DNA of 64,000 bases from Methanoregula sp. UBA64 (lineage in GTDB: Archaea > Halobacteriota > Methanomicrobia > Methanomicrobiales > Methanospirillaceae): positions 489,229 through 553,228 of the forward strand of contig NZ_DAQC01000001.1 of NCBI RefSeq assembly GCF_002502735.1, read 5' to 3'. The position numbers and the translations under genes were made by a program. Below the pieces are notes generated by a model. It saw only the letters and a list, made by a program, of their open reading frames with translations, ran no database searches and was not told the DNA's origin. Of the stretch, positions 17,658 to 26,746 are shown in pieces. The first letter of the stretch is position 1; every line of letters begins with the position of its first letter.

Positions 17658-17671
17658 GTGTTTTTTTCTTA
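17658..17671 (+). terminator. Possible U-rich terminator after cheW
   Basis: A run of seven T residues within GTGTTTTTTTCTT lies about 60 bases after the cheW stop. Archaeal transcription commonly ends at such runs. Confidence 0.35.
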
Positions 17672-17819
17672 TGTCCGATATCTGTCGGGATGATAAAGAC
17701 GAGCGGTGAGTGCCCGGTCCTGCCGGGTCTGTCAGAGGATAATACGGGACGATCTCCATGCACGATGAACATACCGGGAAAACAGGGCGGGAATACCACA
17801 CCCTGTACCAGGGGGGCCT

Positions 17820-18821
17820 ATGGTAACCCTGCTCTATGTGGACGATGAACCGGCCCTGCTTGAGATAGGAAAGCTGTTTCTCGAATCGCAGGAGGACTTT
17901 CAGGTAGAAACGCTCCCGTCTGCAAAACTGGCGCTCGAAAGACTCGGCTGTACACAGCGGTACGATGCAATCCTCTCCGATTACCAGATGCCGGAGATGG
18001 ACGGGATTGAGTTCTTAAAGGAGGTACGCCGCAAATATGGGGAGGTCCCGTTTATCCTCTTTACCGGGAAAGGCCGGGAAGAGATCGTGATCCAGGCCAT
18101 CAACAACGGCGCAGACTTCTATGTCCAGAAAGGCGGGGAGCCAAAATCCCAGTTCGCCGAACTGGCGCACCATATCCGTGCGGCAATCGAGCGCCGGACC
18201 GCGATTGACAGTCTCCGCCATTCCGAGCAGCGGCTTGCCGATATCATCGATTTTTCCCCGAACCCGATGTTTGCCATCGACAAAAAGGGGGAAGTCATCC
18301 TCTGGAACAAGGCAATTGCGGAACTTACCGGCGTACCTTCAGACAGGATGCTCGGGAAAGGGGAGTACGAGTACGGATACGCCCTGTACCGCAGAAGACG
18401 GCCCATGCTTGCCGACCTGATTCTTGCAGAAGATGCAGCGTTCGAGAAGGAACACTACCTCTACACCCTTTGCGAAAACCGGACGCTTACTGCCGAAGCC
18501 ATCCTGACAAAGGATGACGGTACCGAGATCCATCTCTGGGGAAAGGCCAGCCGGCTCTATGAGCCTTCAGGGGATTGTGCCGGAGCCATCGAAACTCTCA
18601 CGGACATCACCCGGCTCAAGGAGACCGAGGCAAAGCTGAAAAAGGCGTACGACCAGCAGACCCGCATCTTAGAAGAGTTCCAGAAACGGGCTGCCCTGAC
18701 CCGGGAGAATTACCAGTCGGTTCTTCGGAGTGATGCGCCGGAGACGTCGCACGAGGCCTGCCCGGATCGGTTATCGCAAAAAAAGCCCGCCCGTTCTCCC
18801 CGCCATCCGCAGAAGGAATAA
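17820..18821 (+). CDS. Response regulator receiver-PAS protein
   Basis: 333 residues. Residues 1-120 are a canonical receiver: acidic pair in LLYVDDEPAL, phospho-acceptor in ILSDYQMPEMDG, Thr in ILFTGKG and Lys in YVQKGG. One PAS domain follows (IIDFSPNPMFAIDKKGEVIL, NKAIAELTG) with a PAC-like end, then a short coiled coil and a basic tail. No kinase domain is present. Lying after the chemoreceptor and cheW, it may carry the signal onward, but the 220-base gap leaves co-transcription open. Confidence 0.87.
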   Translation: MVTLLYVDDEPALLEIGKLFLESQEDFQVETLPSAKLALERLGCTQRYDAILSDYQMPEMDGIEFLKEVRRKYGEVPFILFTGKGREEIVIQAINNGADFYVQKGGEPKSQFAELAHHIRAAIERRTAIDSLRHSEQRLADIIDFSPNPMFAIDKKGEVILWNKAIAELTGVPSDRMLGKGEYEYGYALYRRRRPMLADLILAEDAAFEKEHYLYTLCENRTLTAEAILTKDDGTEIHLWGKASRLYEPSGDCAGAIETLTDITRLKETEAKLKKAYDQQTRILEEFQKRAALTRENYQSVLRSDAPETSHEACPDRLSQKKPARSPRHPQKE

Positions 18822-18846
18822 CCCTCTGCGCACGGTAAAAAAGGTA

Positions 18847-19833
18847 TTACCGGTATTTCTCTTCTTCAAGCACCGCATCGATAAGCACGAGCGCAAGCAT
18901 TGCTTCGGCCACAGGAAGGATCCGGGGCACAATGCAGGGGTCGTGCCTTCCACCGACCGCGATCTCCGTTGCATTCCCGTGGATGTCACGGGTCTGCTGG
19001 ACTTTTGCAATCGAGGGGGTGGGCTTTACCGCGATTCTTGCCACGATCTCCTGGCCGCTCGAGATCCCGCCAAGGATACCGCCGGCATGGTTGCTCGTAA
19101 ATCCCATCTGTGTCATGCCGTCGTTGTTCTCGCTCCCGAAGCGCCCGGCAACCGCAAAACCGTCGCCGATCTCAACGCCTTTTACCGCGCCGATCCCCAT
19201 GAGTGCGCCGGCAATTGCTGCATCGAGTTTCCCAAAGACCGGGTCGCCAAGTCCCGCCGGGCAGCCGGTGGCCGTGATCTCCGCGATCCCGCCAACCGAA
19301 TCGCCGGCTGCCTTTGCTGCAAGGATCTCCTGTTCGATCCCGGCGGGATCGGTCTTTGCGTGGACGGAGACGATACGGCTCTTCACGGTGATCCCTTTTT
19401 CGGCAAGGACTTTAAGGGCCACTGCGCCGGCTGCAACGCGGCCAACGGTCTCCCGTCCCGAGCTCCGGCCCCCGCCCCGAAAGTCCCGGATCCCGTACTT
19501 TTCCTGATACGTGAAATCGGCATGGCCGGGCCGGAACTTCACTTTGATCGTCTCGTAATCGGCGGAATGTACGTCCCTGTTCCTGACAAGAAGCGCTATG
19601 GGTGTCCCGGTGGTCTTTCCCTCAAAGACTCCCGAGAGGATCTCGACCCGGTCGGTCTCGTCCCGCGCCGAAGCCAGGGGGGAGGCCCCGGGCCGGCGCC
19701 GGTCCAAAAGCGGCTGGATATCTGCGGCGGACAGCGCGAGCCGGGCCGGACAGCCGTCGATAACACAGCCTACCGCGGGCCCGTGGCTCTCGCCAAACGT
19801 AGTAACCCTGAAATTGTTGCCAAAGGTGTTCAT
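18847..19833 (-). CDS. aroC: Chorismate synthase
   Basis: Last common step: 5-enolpyruvylshikimate 3-phosphate to chorismate, FMN-dependent. Seen: FRVTTFGESHGPAVGCVIDGCP at the start (GESHG core), then FRPGHADFTYQEKYG, DFRGGGRSSGRETVGRVAAG and the C-terminal KPTPSIAKVQQ. At 328 residues it is slightly short for the family but has all the motifs. Its ATG overlaps the aroKE stop by 4 bases. It is the last gene of the aromatic operon. No separate FMN reductase gene is adjacent. Confidence 0.96.
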   Translation of the reverse strand: MNTFGNNFRVTTFGESHGPAVGCVIDGCPARLALSAADIQPLLDRRRPGASPLASARDETDRVEILSGVFEGKTTGTPIALLVRNRDVHSADYETIKVKFRPGHADFTYQEKYGIRDFRGGGRSSGRETVGRVAAGAVALKVLAEKGITVKSRIVSVHAKTDPAGIEQEILAAKAAGDSVGGIAEITATGCPAGLGDPVFGKLDAAIAGALMGIGAVKGVEIGDGFAVAGRFGSENNDGMTQMGFTSNHAGGILGGISSGQEIVARIAVKPTPSIAKVQQTRDIHGNATEIAVGGRHDPCIVPRILPVAEAMLALVLIDAVLEEEKYR

Positions 19834-21218
19834 GCAAGGATCTCCCTGATGGCTGCATCGGGCACATCGATCCCAAAGAAGAGCCGGAACTGGTCTTTTG
19901 CCTGGTACACAAAGACATCGGTACCGGGGATCGTGGTGCAGCCGGCCTTCTGCGCTGCCCGGAGGAGCGGGGTAAGCGGCGGGGTGTACACAAGATCAAA
20001 TACGGTCATCTCCTTCTTGAGCTGATCGGCCCGGAGCGGGCTGGTCATATCGGGCTGCATGCCAAGCGGCGTAGCATTCACGACAAGGTCCGGCCCGATT
20101 TTGTCAAAGGCGTCCAAGGGTTTTGCCGTACAGCCGAAGCGTTCCGCGAGCTGCTGCGCTTTCTCGAAGGTCCGGTTGAGGATGGTGACCTCCATCCCGA
20201 GATCGATGAGCGCATAAGCTGCTGCTGCGGCAACGCCCCCGGCCCCGAGAAGAACCGCCCGTTTCCCCTTGTACCCGGCAAGAGGTTTCTCGATCCCGAT
20301 CCAGTCGGTGTTGAAGCCCCGGGCAATCCCGCAGGAGAAGACCACGGTGTTCACGGCCCCGATCTGTTCTGCGGCACGGTCGATCTTGTCGAGGTGCACG
20401 ATCACGTCCTGCTTAAAGGGGATCGTGACCGAGAGCCCTTTTGCATCGATGTCCCGGGCCACGCGCAGGATGGTCTCAATGGACGAGTCCTCGAACCACG
20501 TGTAATGGTAATCCAGGTCGTAGCGGGCAAAGAGCCGGTTGAAGAGGTGGGGGCTCCGGCTGTGGGCGGCCGGCCAGCCGGCAATCCCGAGGATCCGGGT
20601 ACGGACATCCCGTGAAGGGCCGGTAAGGAGTTCCTCAATTTTGCCCCGCTCGGCATTGGGGACCTTCCCGGTAAGGAACCAGCGGCACGCAGCCTCCCGT
20701 TCGGATGCCGCCGTAGAGCCGTTTTTTAAAAGGTTGAGGATCCGGTCGGCTGCCTGTTCCGGCGAGGTCCGGCTGGTATCCACGCAGAAGTCTGCCGATG
20801 CCGCATACTGCCGGCGCCGCCGGTCGATCATTTTGCGGATCTCCTCTTTTAACGGCAGGTCGGTGAGCGGCGGCCGGGGGGTATGGGAGAGCCGGCGCTC
20901 GATGGTGGCATAATCGGATTTGAGGAGCACGCAGGTGCTCTTCCTTCGCAGGTGCTCCATGTTTGCCGGGTCATTGACCGAGCCGCCGCCGGTACCGATA
21001 ACGGCATTTTCTGTCGGGAGGCCGGCGATCTCTTGGCGTTCGAGCGCCCGAAACGTCTCTTCCCCGTCGCGTCGGAAGATCTCGGAGATGCTTATCCCGG
21101 TCCGGGCCCTGATGAGCGCATCGGTATCGATAAACGGCACGCCGAGTTTTTCTGCAAGGAGGGTCCCGATCGCGGTCTTGCCCGTCCCCCGGTAGCCGGT
21201 AAGCACGATCCGCTTCAT
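19830..21218 (-). CDS. aroKE: Shikimate kinase-shikimate dehydrogenase fusion
   Basis: 462 residues joining two enzymes of the shikimate pathway. Residues 1-165 are a bacterial-type AroK: GYRGTGKTAIG (Walker A), FIDTD, GEETFRALE, GTGGGSV and the RPPL lid. Residues about 205-462 are AroE: GIAGWPAAHSRSPHLFN (shikimate site), LSVTIPFKQ (catalytic Lys), GAVNTV, FNTDWIG and the NADP motif VLLGAGGVAAAAAYAL. Most archaea use an unrelated GHMP-type shikimate kinase, so the AroK half is notable. The linker (around 165-205) is not recognised. Coupled by 4-base overlaps on both sides. Confidence 0.95.
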   Translation of the reverse strand: MKRIVLTGYRGTGKTAIGTLLAEKLGVPFIDTDALIRARTGISISEIFRRDGEETFRALERQEIAGLPTENAVIGTGGGSVNDPANMEHLRRKSTCVLLKSDYATIERRLSHTPRPPLTDLPLKEEIRKMIDRRRRQYAASADFCVDTSRTSPEQAADRILNLLKNGSTAASEREAACRWFLTGKVPNAERGKIEELLTGPSRDVRTRILGIAGWPAAHSRSPHLFNRLFARYDLDYHYTWFEDSSIETILRVARDIDAKGLSVTIPFKQDVIVHLDKIDRAAEQIGAVNTVVFSCGIARGFNTDWIGIEKPLAGYKGKRAVLLGAGGVAAAAAYALIDLGMEVTILNRTFEKAQQLAERFGCTAKPLDAFDKIGPDLVVNATPLGMQPDMTSPLRADQLKKEMTVFDLVYTPPLTPLLRAAQKAGCTTIPGTDVFVYQAKDQFRLFFGIDVPDAAIREILA

Positions 21219-22480
21219 GCCATCACCGGGGAGAGGATATTCCAGAACTCAGGGAACGACTTTGTGGTGCAGTCGGCCCCGGTGATGGAGACATCGCCGA
21301 TACCAAGGCCGAGAATCGCAAAGCTCATCGCGGTCCGGTGGTCGTTTGCCGGGTCGATGACCCCGCCGTGGAGCGGCGCAGGATCGATGATGATCCGGTC
21401 GTTGTCGGTGGTCACGTTCCCGCCGAGGTGTCGGAGCCGGTCGGCCGTGATCGCCACCCGGTCGCTCTCCTTGTATTTCAGGTGGGAGATGCCGGTGATC
21501 ACGGTCCGGGATCGCGCAACGGCGGCGACCATGCAGAGGGTCTGGACGGTGTCGGGCGCTGACGACATGTCGATGGTGATGCCCGAGAGCGGTCCCTCGT
21601 GCGAGACCGTTACCCGGTCGCCGGCGTACGTGACCTGGCAGCCCATCATCTCAAGCGCATCGAGGAAGCGCCGGTCGCCCTGAACGGAGAGGGGTTGTAA
21701 CCCGCTGACCGAGACCTTCCCTTCGCAGATCGCCGCAAGGGCAAAGAAATACGAGGCAGACGAGTAATCGCCCTCGATCACATACGTGCGGCCACTGTAC
21801 CGGTCTTTGGGGCTCACCACGAAATGACGGTAGCCTTCGCGCCGTATTTTCGCCCCGAAGTCGGTCATGACCCCGGCGGTGATATCGAGGTACGACTGCG
21901 ATGCCGGCGTGCCGGTGATGGTTACGTCCACCGGGCCTTTTGCATAGGGAGCAACCATCAGGACCGACGAGGCATACTGGCTGCTCACCGAACCGTCGAT
22001 GGTGGCGTAGCCTCCCAGGAGCCGGCCCCCGATGGTGACCGGGGGATAGCCTTCGTTTTTTGCAAACACGATCATTCCCCCGAGACCGTGAAGCGTATCG
22101 GCAAGGGGCCCGAACGGCCGTTCCTGCATCCGGGCGCTTCCGGTGAGCGTGACCGGGTTATCGGAAAGGAGGGCGGTGCCCGCAAGCAGGCGCAGCGATG
22201 TGCCCGAGTTGTCCAGGTCAAGGACCGTGCCCGGCGGGCAGGAGAGTTTCCCGTTGCAGCCGGCAACCGTGACGCTCTTTGCATCCCCGCTGATCGTTAC
22301 GCCGAGCTTTGTAAGGGCTGCCGCGGTGAGCTTCGTGTCGTCCGCAATGAGTGGGTTTATGATCGTGCTCTCCCCCTCTGCAAGCGCCGCCGCTACCAGG
22401 GCACGGTGGGTGTAACTCTTGGACGGCGGGGCGGTGACGGAAAGTTCGATATTTCTCCTCTGGGGGAGCGTGACTATCAT
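21215..22480 (-). CDS. aroA: 3-phosphoshikimate 1-carboxyvinyltransferase (EPSP synthase)
   Basis: 421 residues; transfers enolpyruvyl from PEP to shikimate 3-phosphate. Seen: PPSKSYTHRALVAAALAEG at the N-terminus, LDLDNSGTSLRLLAG (near 87), QERPFGPLADTL and the C-terminal SHLKYKESDRVA followed by DHRTAMSFAILGL. All family landmarks are present. The start overlaps the pheA stop by 4 bases. Cytoplasmic enzyme in the operon order aroA', aroB', tyrA, pheA, aroA, aroKE, aroC. Confidence 0.96.
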   Translation of the reverse strand: MIVTLPQRRNIELSVTAPPSKSYTHRALVAAALAEGESTIINPLIADDTKLTAAALTKLGVTISGDAKSVTVAGCNGKLSCPPGTVLDLDNSGTSLRLLAGTALLSDNPVTLTGSARMQERPFGPLADTLHGLGGMIVFAKNEGYPPVTIGGRLLGGYATIDGSVSSQYASSVLMVAPYAKGPVDVTITGTPASQSYLDITAGVMTDFGAKIRREGYRHFVVSPKDRYSGRTYVIEGDYSSASYFFALAAICEGKVSVSGLQPLSVQGDRRFLDALEMMGCQVTYAGDRVTVSHEGPLSGITIDMSSAPDTVQTLCMVAAVARSRTVITGISHLKYKESDRVAITADRLRHLGGNVTTDNDRIIIDPAPLHGGVIDPANDHRTAMSFAILGLGIGDVSITGADCTTKSFPEFWNILSPVMA

Positions 22481-23268
22481 GCCGGAACCTCAATCTTAGG
22501 ATAGCAGCCAAGTCTTTTGACCGTTGTGATTTGATCCAGCTCATACAGGGCCTCGTCGGTCTTTCCGGTAATGGCATAGTCGAGGAAGAAGACGTACGTC
22601 CCCATCCCCCGTTTTGTAGGCCTCGACTCGATCCGGGTCAGGTTGATCCCCTTCCGGGCAAAGACGCCGAGAAGCTCGTAGAGCAGCCCGGCCCGGTCGG
22701 TGTCGGGGTCGATTAAGAGGCTGCATTTCCCGGCCGGGCAGCCGGGCCCGGGGCTTTTGGCGATCCGCACGAACCGGGTCGTGTTCTCAGGATTGTTCTC
22801 GATGTTAGCGTCCACGACCGGGATATGGTAGATCGCGGCCGCGGAGAGCGGGAGGACCGCCCCGGCGTTCGGGGTCTTTTTTGCTTCAAGGGCACTCGAT
22901 GCATTGCTGCTCGTGTGGATCACGGGAACACCGAGCCGTTCGAGATACGCGCTGCACTGCTCGTGGGTCTGGGGGTGGACATAGACCACCCGGATCTGCT
23001 CTTTTGGCACGGGCGAGGCAAGGTTGTGGTGGACGGGGAGGTACATCTCCGCGGTGATCGAGAGGTCAAACCTCATGAGGCAGTCCATGGTCTCGCCGAC
23101 CGCGCCGGCCTCGGAGTTCTCGATCGGGACAAGACCGTCGCCTTCTCCTGCCGCAACCGCGGCAAAGACGCCGTGGATGGTGGGTTTGAGCACGATCGTC
23201 GTGTCTTTGAGCCGGGTGGCAAGTTCGTGGGAGAACGTGCCCTCGGGCCCGAGCGTGACCAGGGTCAT
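22477..23268 (-). CDS. pheA: Prephenate dehydratase
   Basis: About 263 residues; converts prephenate to phenylpyruvate for phenylalanine. N-terminal LGPEGTFSHELATRL, then VPIENSEAGAVGETMDCLMR, and a C-terminal ACT domain with LLYELLGVFARKGINLTRIESRPT, the site where Phe gives feedback inhibition in this family. The ATG at 23268 makes a 4-base overlap with the tyrA stop, so it is preferred over the ATG at 23283. Confidence 0.95.
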   Translation of the reverse strand: MTLVTLGPEGTFSHELATRLKDTTIVLKPTIHGVFAAVAAGEGDGLVPIENSEAGAVGETMDCLMRFDLSITAEMYLPVHHNLASPVPKEQIRVVYVHPQTHEQCSAYLERLGVPVIHTSSNASSALEAKKTPNAGAVLPLSAAAIYHIPVVDANIENNPENTTRFVRIAKSPGPGCPAGKCSLLIDPDTDRAGLLYELLGVFARKGINLTRIESRPTKRGMGTYVFFLDYAITGKTDEALYELDQITTVKRLGCYPKIEVPA

Positions 23269-24095
23269 CTCTTCACCATACATTCGATGAGCCGGTCGGT
23301 AAGCTCCTGGCCCCGGCCGCAGTAATCTCCCAGGTGCAGGTTGTCTTGTTTGAAGAATGCCTCGAAGGCAGCCGGATCGCCGGATTTTACGATTGCCGAG
23401 AGGTCTTCTGCTGCCGCCCGGCAGGCATCGATGACCTCGGGTACGTACGGGTTCTTTTCCAGGATATCGGCATAGAGCGCGCCGTCCTGCGAGAGGAGCC
23501 GGCCGACAAGGCCCAGTTCGATCTGGTACACCGGGCTCATGTAGGGTTCGGTGGCCCTGATGTCGCAGCCGCTCCTGCGCATGGCGTCCGCCATGCAGAT
23601 CGTGACAAAGTGCGTGAGCCCCTGCACGACGGCCATCATCCTGTCGTGCTCTTCGGGGGTTGCCCGGGTGCAGACCGCGCCCTCGCGGGTAAAGATCCCG
23701 GTGAGCCGCGCTACGGTCTCTTCCGGTGCCCGGGCCGGGCAGACCACGATCGTCTGGCCGGCAATAGAGGAGACGCTCGGCCCGAACATCGGGTGGAGCC
23801 CGATAACGTCTGCCTTTGATGCGAGCATGGCTTTGACGGGCGCCACCTTGAGGGAGGTGAAGTCGCAGAGGAGCTGGCTCTTTTCCATGACCGGGGCGAT
23901 CTCCGCGATCACATTCTCCGTCTCCCGGATCGGGACCGAGACTACCACGATATCGCAGGTGCCCGCAAGATCCTCTGCCGTGAGCGCGGTCGTGCGTCCC
24001 GAGACGAGCGTCTCGTACCCCGCCCGCTCAAAGACCGGGCAAAAGAGCCGGCCCATCTTTCCCGTGCCGCCGATGATTCCTGCCTTCATGCTCAC
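23265..24095 (-). CDS. tyrA: Prephenate dehydrogenase
   Basis: 276 residues; oxidises prephenate toward tyrosine. N-terminal Rossmann motif IIGGTGKMGRLFCPVF, the VVSVPIRETENVIAEIAP segment, the catalytic-region pattern LLCDFTSLKVAPVKAM with GLHPMFGPSV, and QGLTHFVTICMADAMRRSG. The GTG at 24095 overlaps the aroB' stop by 4 bases; an ATG two codons in is the alternative. No chorismate mutase domain is fused, and none is seen in the window. Confidence 0.94.
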   Translation of the reverse strand: MSMKAGIIGGTGKMGRLFCPVFERAGYETLVSGRTTALTAEDLAGTCDIVVVSVPIRETENVIAEIAPVMEKSQLLCDFTSLKVAPVKAMLASKADVIGLHPMFGPSVSSIAGQTIVVCPARAPEETVARLTGIFTREGAVCTRATPEEHDRMMAVVQGLTHFVTICMADAMRRSGCDIRATEPYMSPVYQIELGLVGRLLSQDGALYADILEKNPYVPEVIDACRAAAEDLSAIVKSGDPAAFEAFFKQDNLHLGDYCGRGQELTDRLIECMVKR

Positions 24096-25081
24096 TTCTC
24101 GCGGATCGTCTCTTTGACGGCCATGCCGAAGTGCCGGCCGCCTTCGAGCACGCAGCCGAGGATAGTATCTCCTGCTGCAAGGTTCACTACCGAGATCGCG
24201 TTCCCGCCGGGGGCAACGAGCCGGATCGTCTCAGCGTTCTGGAGGATCAGGCTTGCCTTTGCGCCGCCTTCGGCTTCTGCATCGACAAGGAGGAGCGGCC
24301 GGCGCTCGATCTTGGTCCTGCCGACAATCGCGGACCGGGCTGCGCCGGTCTCGTCCGAGACAAGCACCTGCCCGCCGATGGCAAGATCGGCAAGGTACGC
24401 GGTCTTCCCGTCCGGGAGGAGGGTGTAGGCATGGACTGCGCCGGCGTTTACCCGGAAGGGCCGGGGGGCAACGTACGGGTTTTCGAGCGTTTCCGCATGG
24501 ACAAGGAGCATGGCTGACGAGGTGTTTCCCATCAGCATGCCGTCCCCGTCTTCGAGCATCGAGCAGGTATCCACGCAGACCCGGTCGCCCATGCCCACGG
24601 GGCAGATCCTTGTGACCGTGAAGGGCACGAGGTGGACGGTCCCTGCGGCGTTCTTTACCAGTTCTGCGATCTCCTTTACCACGGCAGGTTTGTCGGTCTG
24701 CAAGAGGATCCCGTACACGCCTTTCTCAAGAACGGTGAGCGCGAGTTCTGCCTCGTGCCGGTTCTTTACCGCTGCCACGATCCTGTCGGACTGGGCAACA
24801 AGGTTTTCGAGCGGGATGACCGTCCAGTCGCTTGTCGTGACGATCACGATCCGGTTCTTGCCCTTCTCCGCTGCCTCGTTCTCGCTTGCCTTGTCGGTGA
24901 TCCGGCACTCGGCCACGTCTTTCCCCGGCACAAGGTCGCCATCCGGGGCAATGGTGGTGATCCGGCCCAGGCGTTTTACTTCTGCGGCATGCTCTGCCAC
25001 GATCGCATCCGCACCGCTCTCGATTGCGGTGGTGACAATATCCTTGTTCCACGGCCGGGCATCCACCCAGAACTGCTTCAT
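24092..25081 (-). CDS. aroB': 3-dehydroquinate synthase II (AroB')
   Basis: 329 residues of the archaeal-type 3-dehydroquinate synthase, which makes 3-dehydroquinate from the ADH intermediate by NAD-dependent deamination and cyclisation, bypassing DAHP. Seen: KQFWVDARPWNKDIVTTAIE at the start, VYGILLQTD, CPVGMGDRVCVDTCSML and VNAGAVHAYTLLPDGKTAYL. Its ATG is immediately next to the stop of the ADH synthase gene, matching their consecutive reactions. Confidence 0.95.
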   Translation of the reverse strand: MKQFWVDARPWNKDIVTTAIESGADAIVAEHAAEVKRLGRITTIAPDGDLVPGKDVAECRITDKASENEAAEKGKNRIVIVTTSDWTVIPLENLVAQSDRIVAAVKNRHEAELALTVLEKGVYGILLQTDKPAVVKEIAELVKNAAGTVHLVPFTVTRICPVGMGDRVCVDTCSMLEDGDGMLMGNTSSAMLLVHAETLENPYVAPRPFRVNAGAVHAYTLLPDGKTAYLADLAIGGQVLVSDETGAARSAIVGRTKIERRPLLLVDAEAEGGAKASLILQNAETIRLVAPGGNAISVVNLAAGDTILGCVLEGGRHFGMAVKETIREK

Positions 25082-25864
25082 TTACTGCTTCTCCAGCGCC
25101 TTCTTCGGGTCAACGTTGTGGTGCACCACACGGCAGATGGCGTGCACGAATGCCCGGGTGTCCTCACGCTGGAAGGCGTTCCTTCCCATGCAGACACCGG
25201 CGCCGCCGGCGGTGACCGAGTCCCGGATCATTTCGAGCGATTCAAGATCGCTGCACTTCTCGCCGCCGGCAACAAAGACCGGCACCGAGCAGGCTTTGGT
25301 GATCCTCGCAAATGCCTCGGGGCTCCCGGGGTAGCTGGTCTTGATTAAATCGGCGCCGAGCTCTTCGGCGACCCTTACGCAGTGACCGACCGTCTGCGGG
25401 GAGGTCGGGTCGATGCCCTTCCCCCTCGGGTAGATCATGACCAGGAGCGGCATGCCCCAGCGGTTGCAGTCCCGGGCGATCCGTGCGCCGTCTTCAAGCA
25501 TCTTCGACTCGTTCGGTGCGCCGAGGTTGATGTGGATGGAGACCGCATCGGCGCCGAGCGCGATTGCCTCTTCGACCGTGCAGACCAGCACCTTGTCGTT
25601 CGGGTCCGGGTTGAGCGAGGTGCTGCCCGAGAGGTGGACGATGAGGCCGATGTCCCGACCATGCCTGCGGTGGCCGCGCTTGACCATGCCCTTGTGGAGG
25701 ACGATCGCGTTTGCCCCGCCCTCGCTCACATCGGTGATCACTTTTGTCATATCTAAGAGGCCGTCGATCTGGCCCATGGAGAACCCGTGGTCCATGGGGA
25801 TGATCACGGCCCTGCCGGTGTTCCTGTCCATTATGCGTTCGATCCGGATTTCCTTGCCAATCAT
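25082..25864 (-). CDS. aroA': 2-amino-3,7-dideoxy-D-threo-hept-6-ulosonate (ADH) synthase (AroA')
   Basis: About 260 residues, class I aldolase fold (DhnA/FbaB). Catalyses the first step of the archaeal aromatic pathway. Seen: KEIRIERIMDRNTGRAVIIP, DHGFSMGQIDGL, the Schiff-base lysine region DLIKTSYPGSPEAF and the phosphate site FVAGGEKCSD. ATG at 25864. Six bases separate it from the paralogue upstream. Which of the two paralogues is the ADH synthase is inferred from adjacency to aroB'. Confidence 0.9.
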   Translation of the reverse strand: MIGKEIRIERIMDRNTGRAVIIPMDHGFSMGQIDGLLDMTKVITDVSEGGANAIVLHKGMVKRGHRRHGRDIGLIVHLSGSTSLNPDPNDKVLVCTVEEAIALGADAVSIHINLGAPNESKMLEDGARIARDCNRWGMPLLVMIYPRGKGIDPTSPQTVGHCVRVAEELGADLIKTSYPGSPEAFARITKACSVPVFVAGGEKCSDLESLEMIRDSVTAGGAGVCMGRNAFQREDTRAFVHAICRVVHHNVDPKKALEKQ

Positions 25865-25869
25865 GAGTC

Positions 25870-26661
25870 TCACCCGTTGAGGACTTTCAGCGCTTCTTCG
25901 ACGCTCTTGTTCTGGTGCACGATACATGCCGCTGCCCGCACAAACTTGTCCGGGGTCCGGTGCTGGAAGGCGTTCCTGCCGATCGAGATCCCGGCCGCAC
26001 CGCCCGCCATCGCGCCCTCGATTAATTCTAACGTTGTGCGGTCATCCGTCTTTGAACCTCCGGCGACCACGACCGGCACCGGGCAGCCCCGGGTTACTTC
26101 GCGGAAGGACTCCGGGTCGCCGGTGTACACGGTCTTTACGATATCGGCGCCGAGCTCGGCTGCCACCCGGGCGGCGAGCTTGACCTGGTCGAGGTCGTTG
26201 TTCTTGGTGATGTTCTTGCCCCTCGGGTACATCATCGCAAGGAGCGGCATCCCCCACTCCATGCACTCGACCGCTACCGTGCCGAGATCGGAGAGCATCT
26301 TTGCCTCGCTCTCGGCCCCGATATTGACGTGCATCGAGACCGCATCGGCGCCCATCTTTATGGCGTTTGTGACCGAGTTCACAAGCACCTTCTCGTTTGG
26401 GTCCGGCGCAAGCTTCGTGCTTGCCGACAGGTGCAGGATAAGGCCGATGTCCCGCCCGCCCTGCCGGTGGCCGTGGAGCGCAAGACCCACGTGGCCGATT
26501 ACCGCGTTTGCCCCGCCGTCCGCGATCAGGTTCACGGTCTGGCCCATATCGATAAGGCCCGGGATCGGGCCGTCCGAGACCCCGTGGTCCATCGGGACGA
26601 TGATCGTCTTCTTCGTATTGCGGTTCATGATTCTTTCCAGGCGGATTTCCTTTCCTCTCAT
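25870..26661 (-). CDS. DhnA-type aldolase paralogue of ADH synthase
   Basis: About 263 residues, closely similar to the next gene (KEIRLERIMNRNTKKTIIVP, DHGVSDGPIPGL, Lys in ADIVKTVYTGDPESF, VVAGGSKTDDRTTLELIEGA). Such proteins are fructose-1,6-bisphosphate aldolase-like or ADH synthase. In Methanocaldococcus one paralogue supplies 6-deoxy-5-ketofructose phosphate and the other makes ADH; a similar division is likely here but not proven. First gene of the operon, with GGAG 8 bases before the ATG at 26661. Confidence 0.9.
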   Translation of the reverse strand: MRGKEIRLERIMNRNTKKTIIVPMDHGVSDGPIPGLIDMGQTVNLIADGGANAVIGHVGLALHGHRQGGRDIGLILHLSASTKLAPDPNEKVLVNSVTNAIKMGADAVSMHVNIGAESEAKMLSDLGTVAVECMEWGMPLLAMMYPRGKNITKNNDLDQVKLAARVAAELGADIVKTVYTGDPESFREVTRGCPVPVVVAGGSKTDDRTTLELIEGAMAGGAAGISIGRNAFQHRTPDKFVRAAACIVHQNKSVEEALKVLNG

Positions 26662-26698
26662 GTTGTGCAACTCCTTTTTTTCAATGCCTTTTTTTAAA

Positions 26699-26743
26699 CA
26701 ATCAACAATGTGAATCGGTAACTCTCAATCAACTACAATCAAC
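26699..26743 (-). promoter_or_regulatory. Three direct repeats GTTGATTG in the aro leader
   Basis: On the minus strand the octamer GTTGATTG occurs three times, at 26736-26743, 26726-26733 and 26699-26706. The first two are exactly 10 bases apart. They lie between the leader hairpin and the first aro gene, where an RNA- or DNA-binding regulator could act. Function is inference. Confidence 0.4.
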
Positions 26744-26746
26744 AGC

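Noticed and set aside
18730..20025. 431-codon plus-strand frame over aroC
   Set aside because: Antisense to chorismate synthase, which is certain; no domain in the plus-strand translation.
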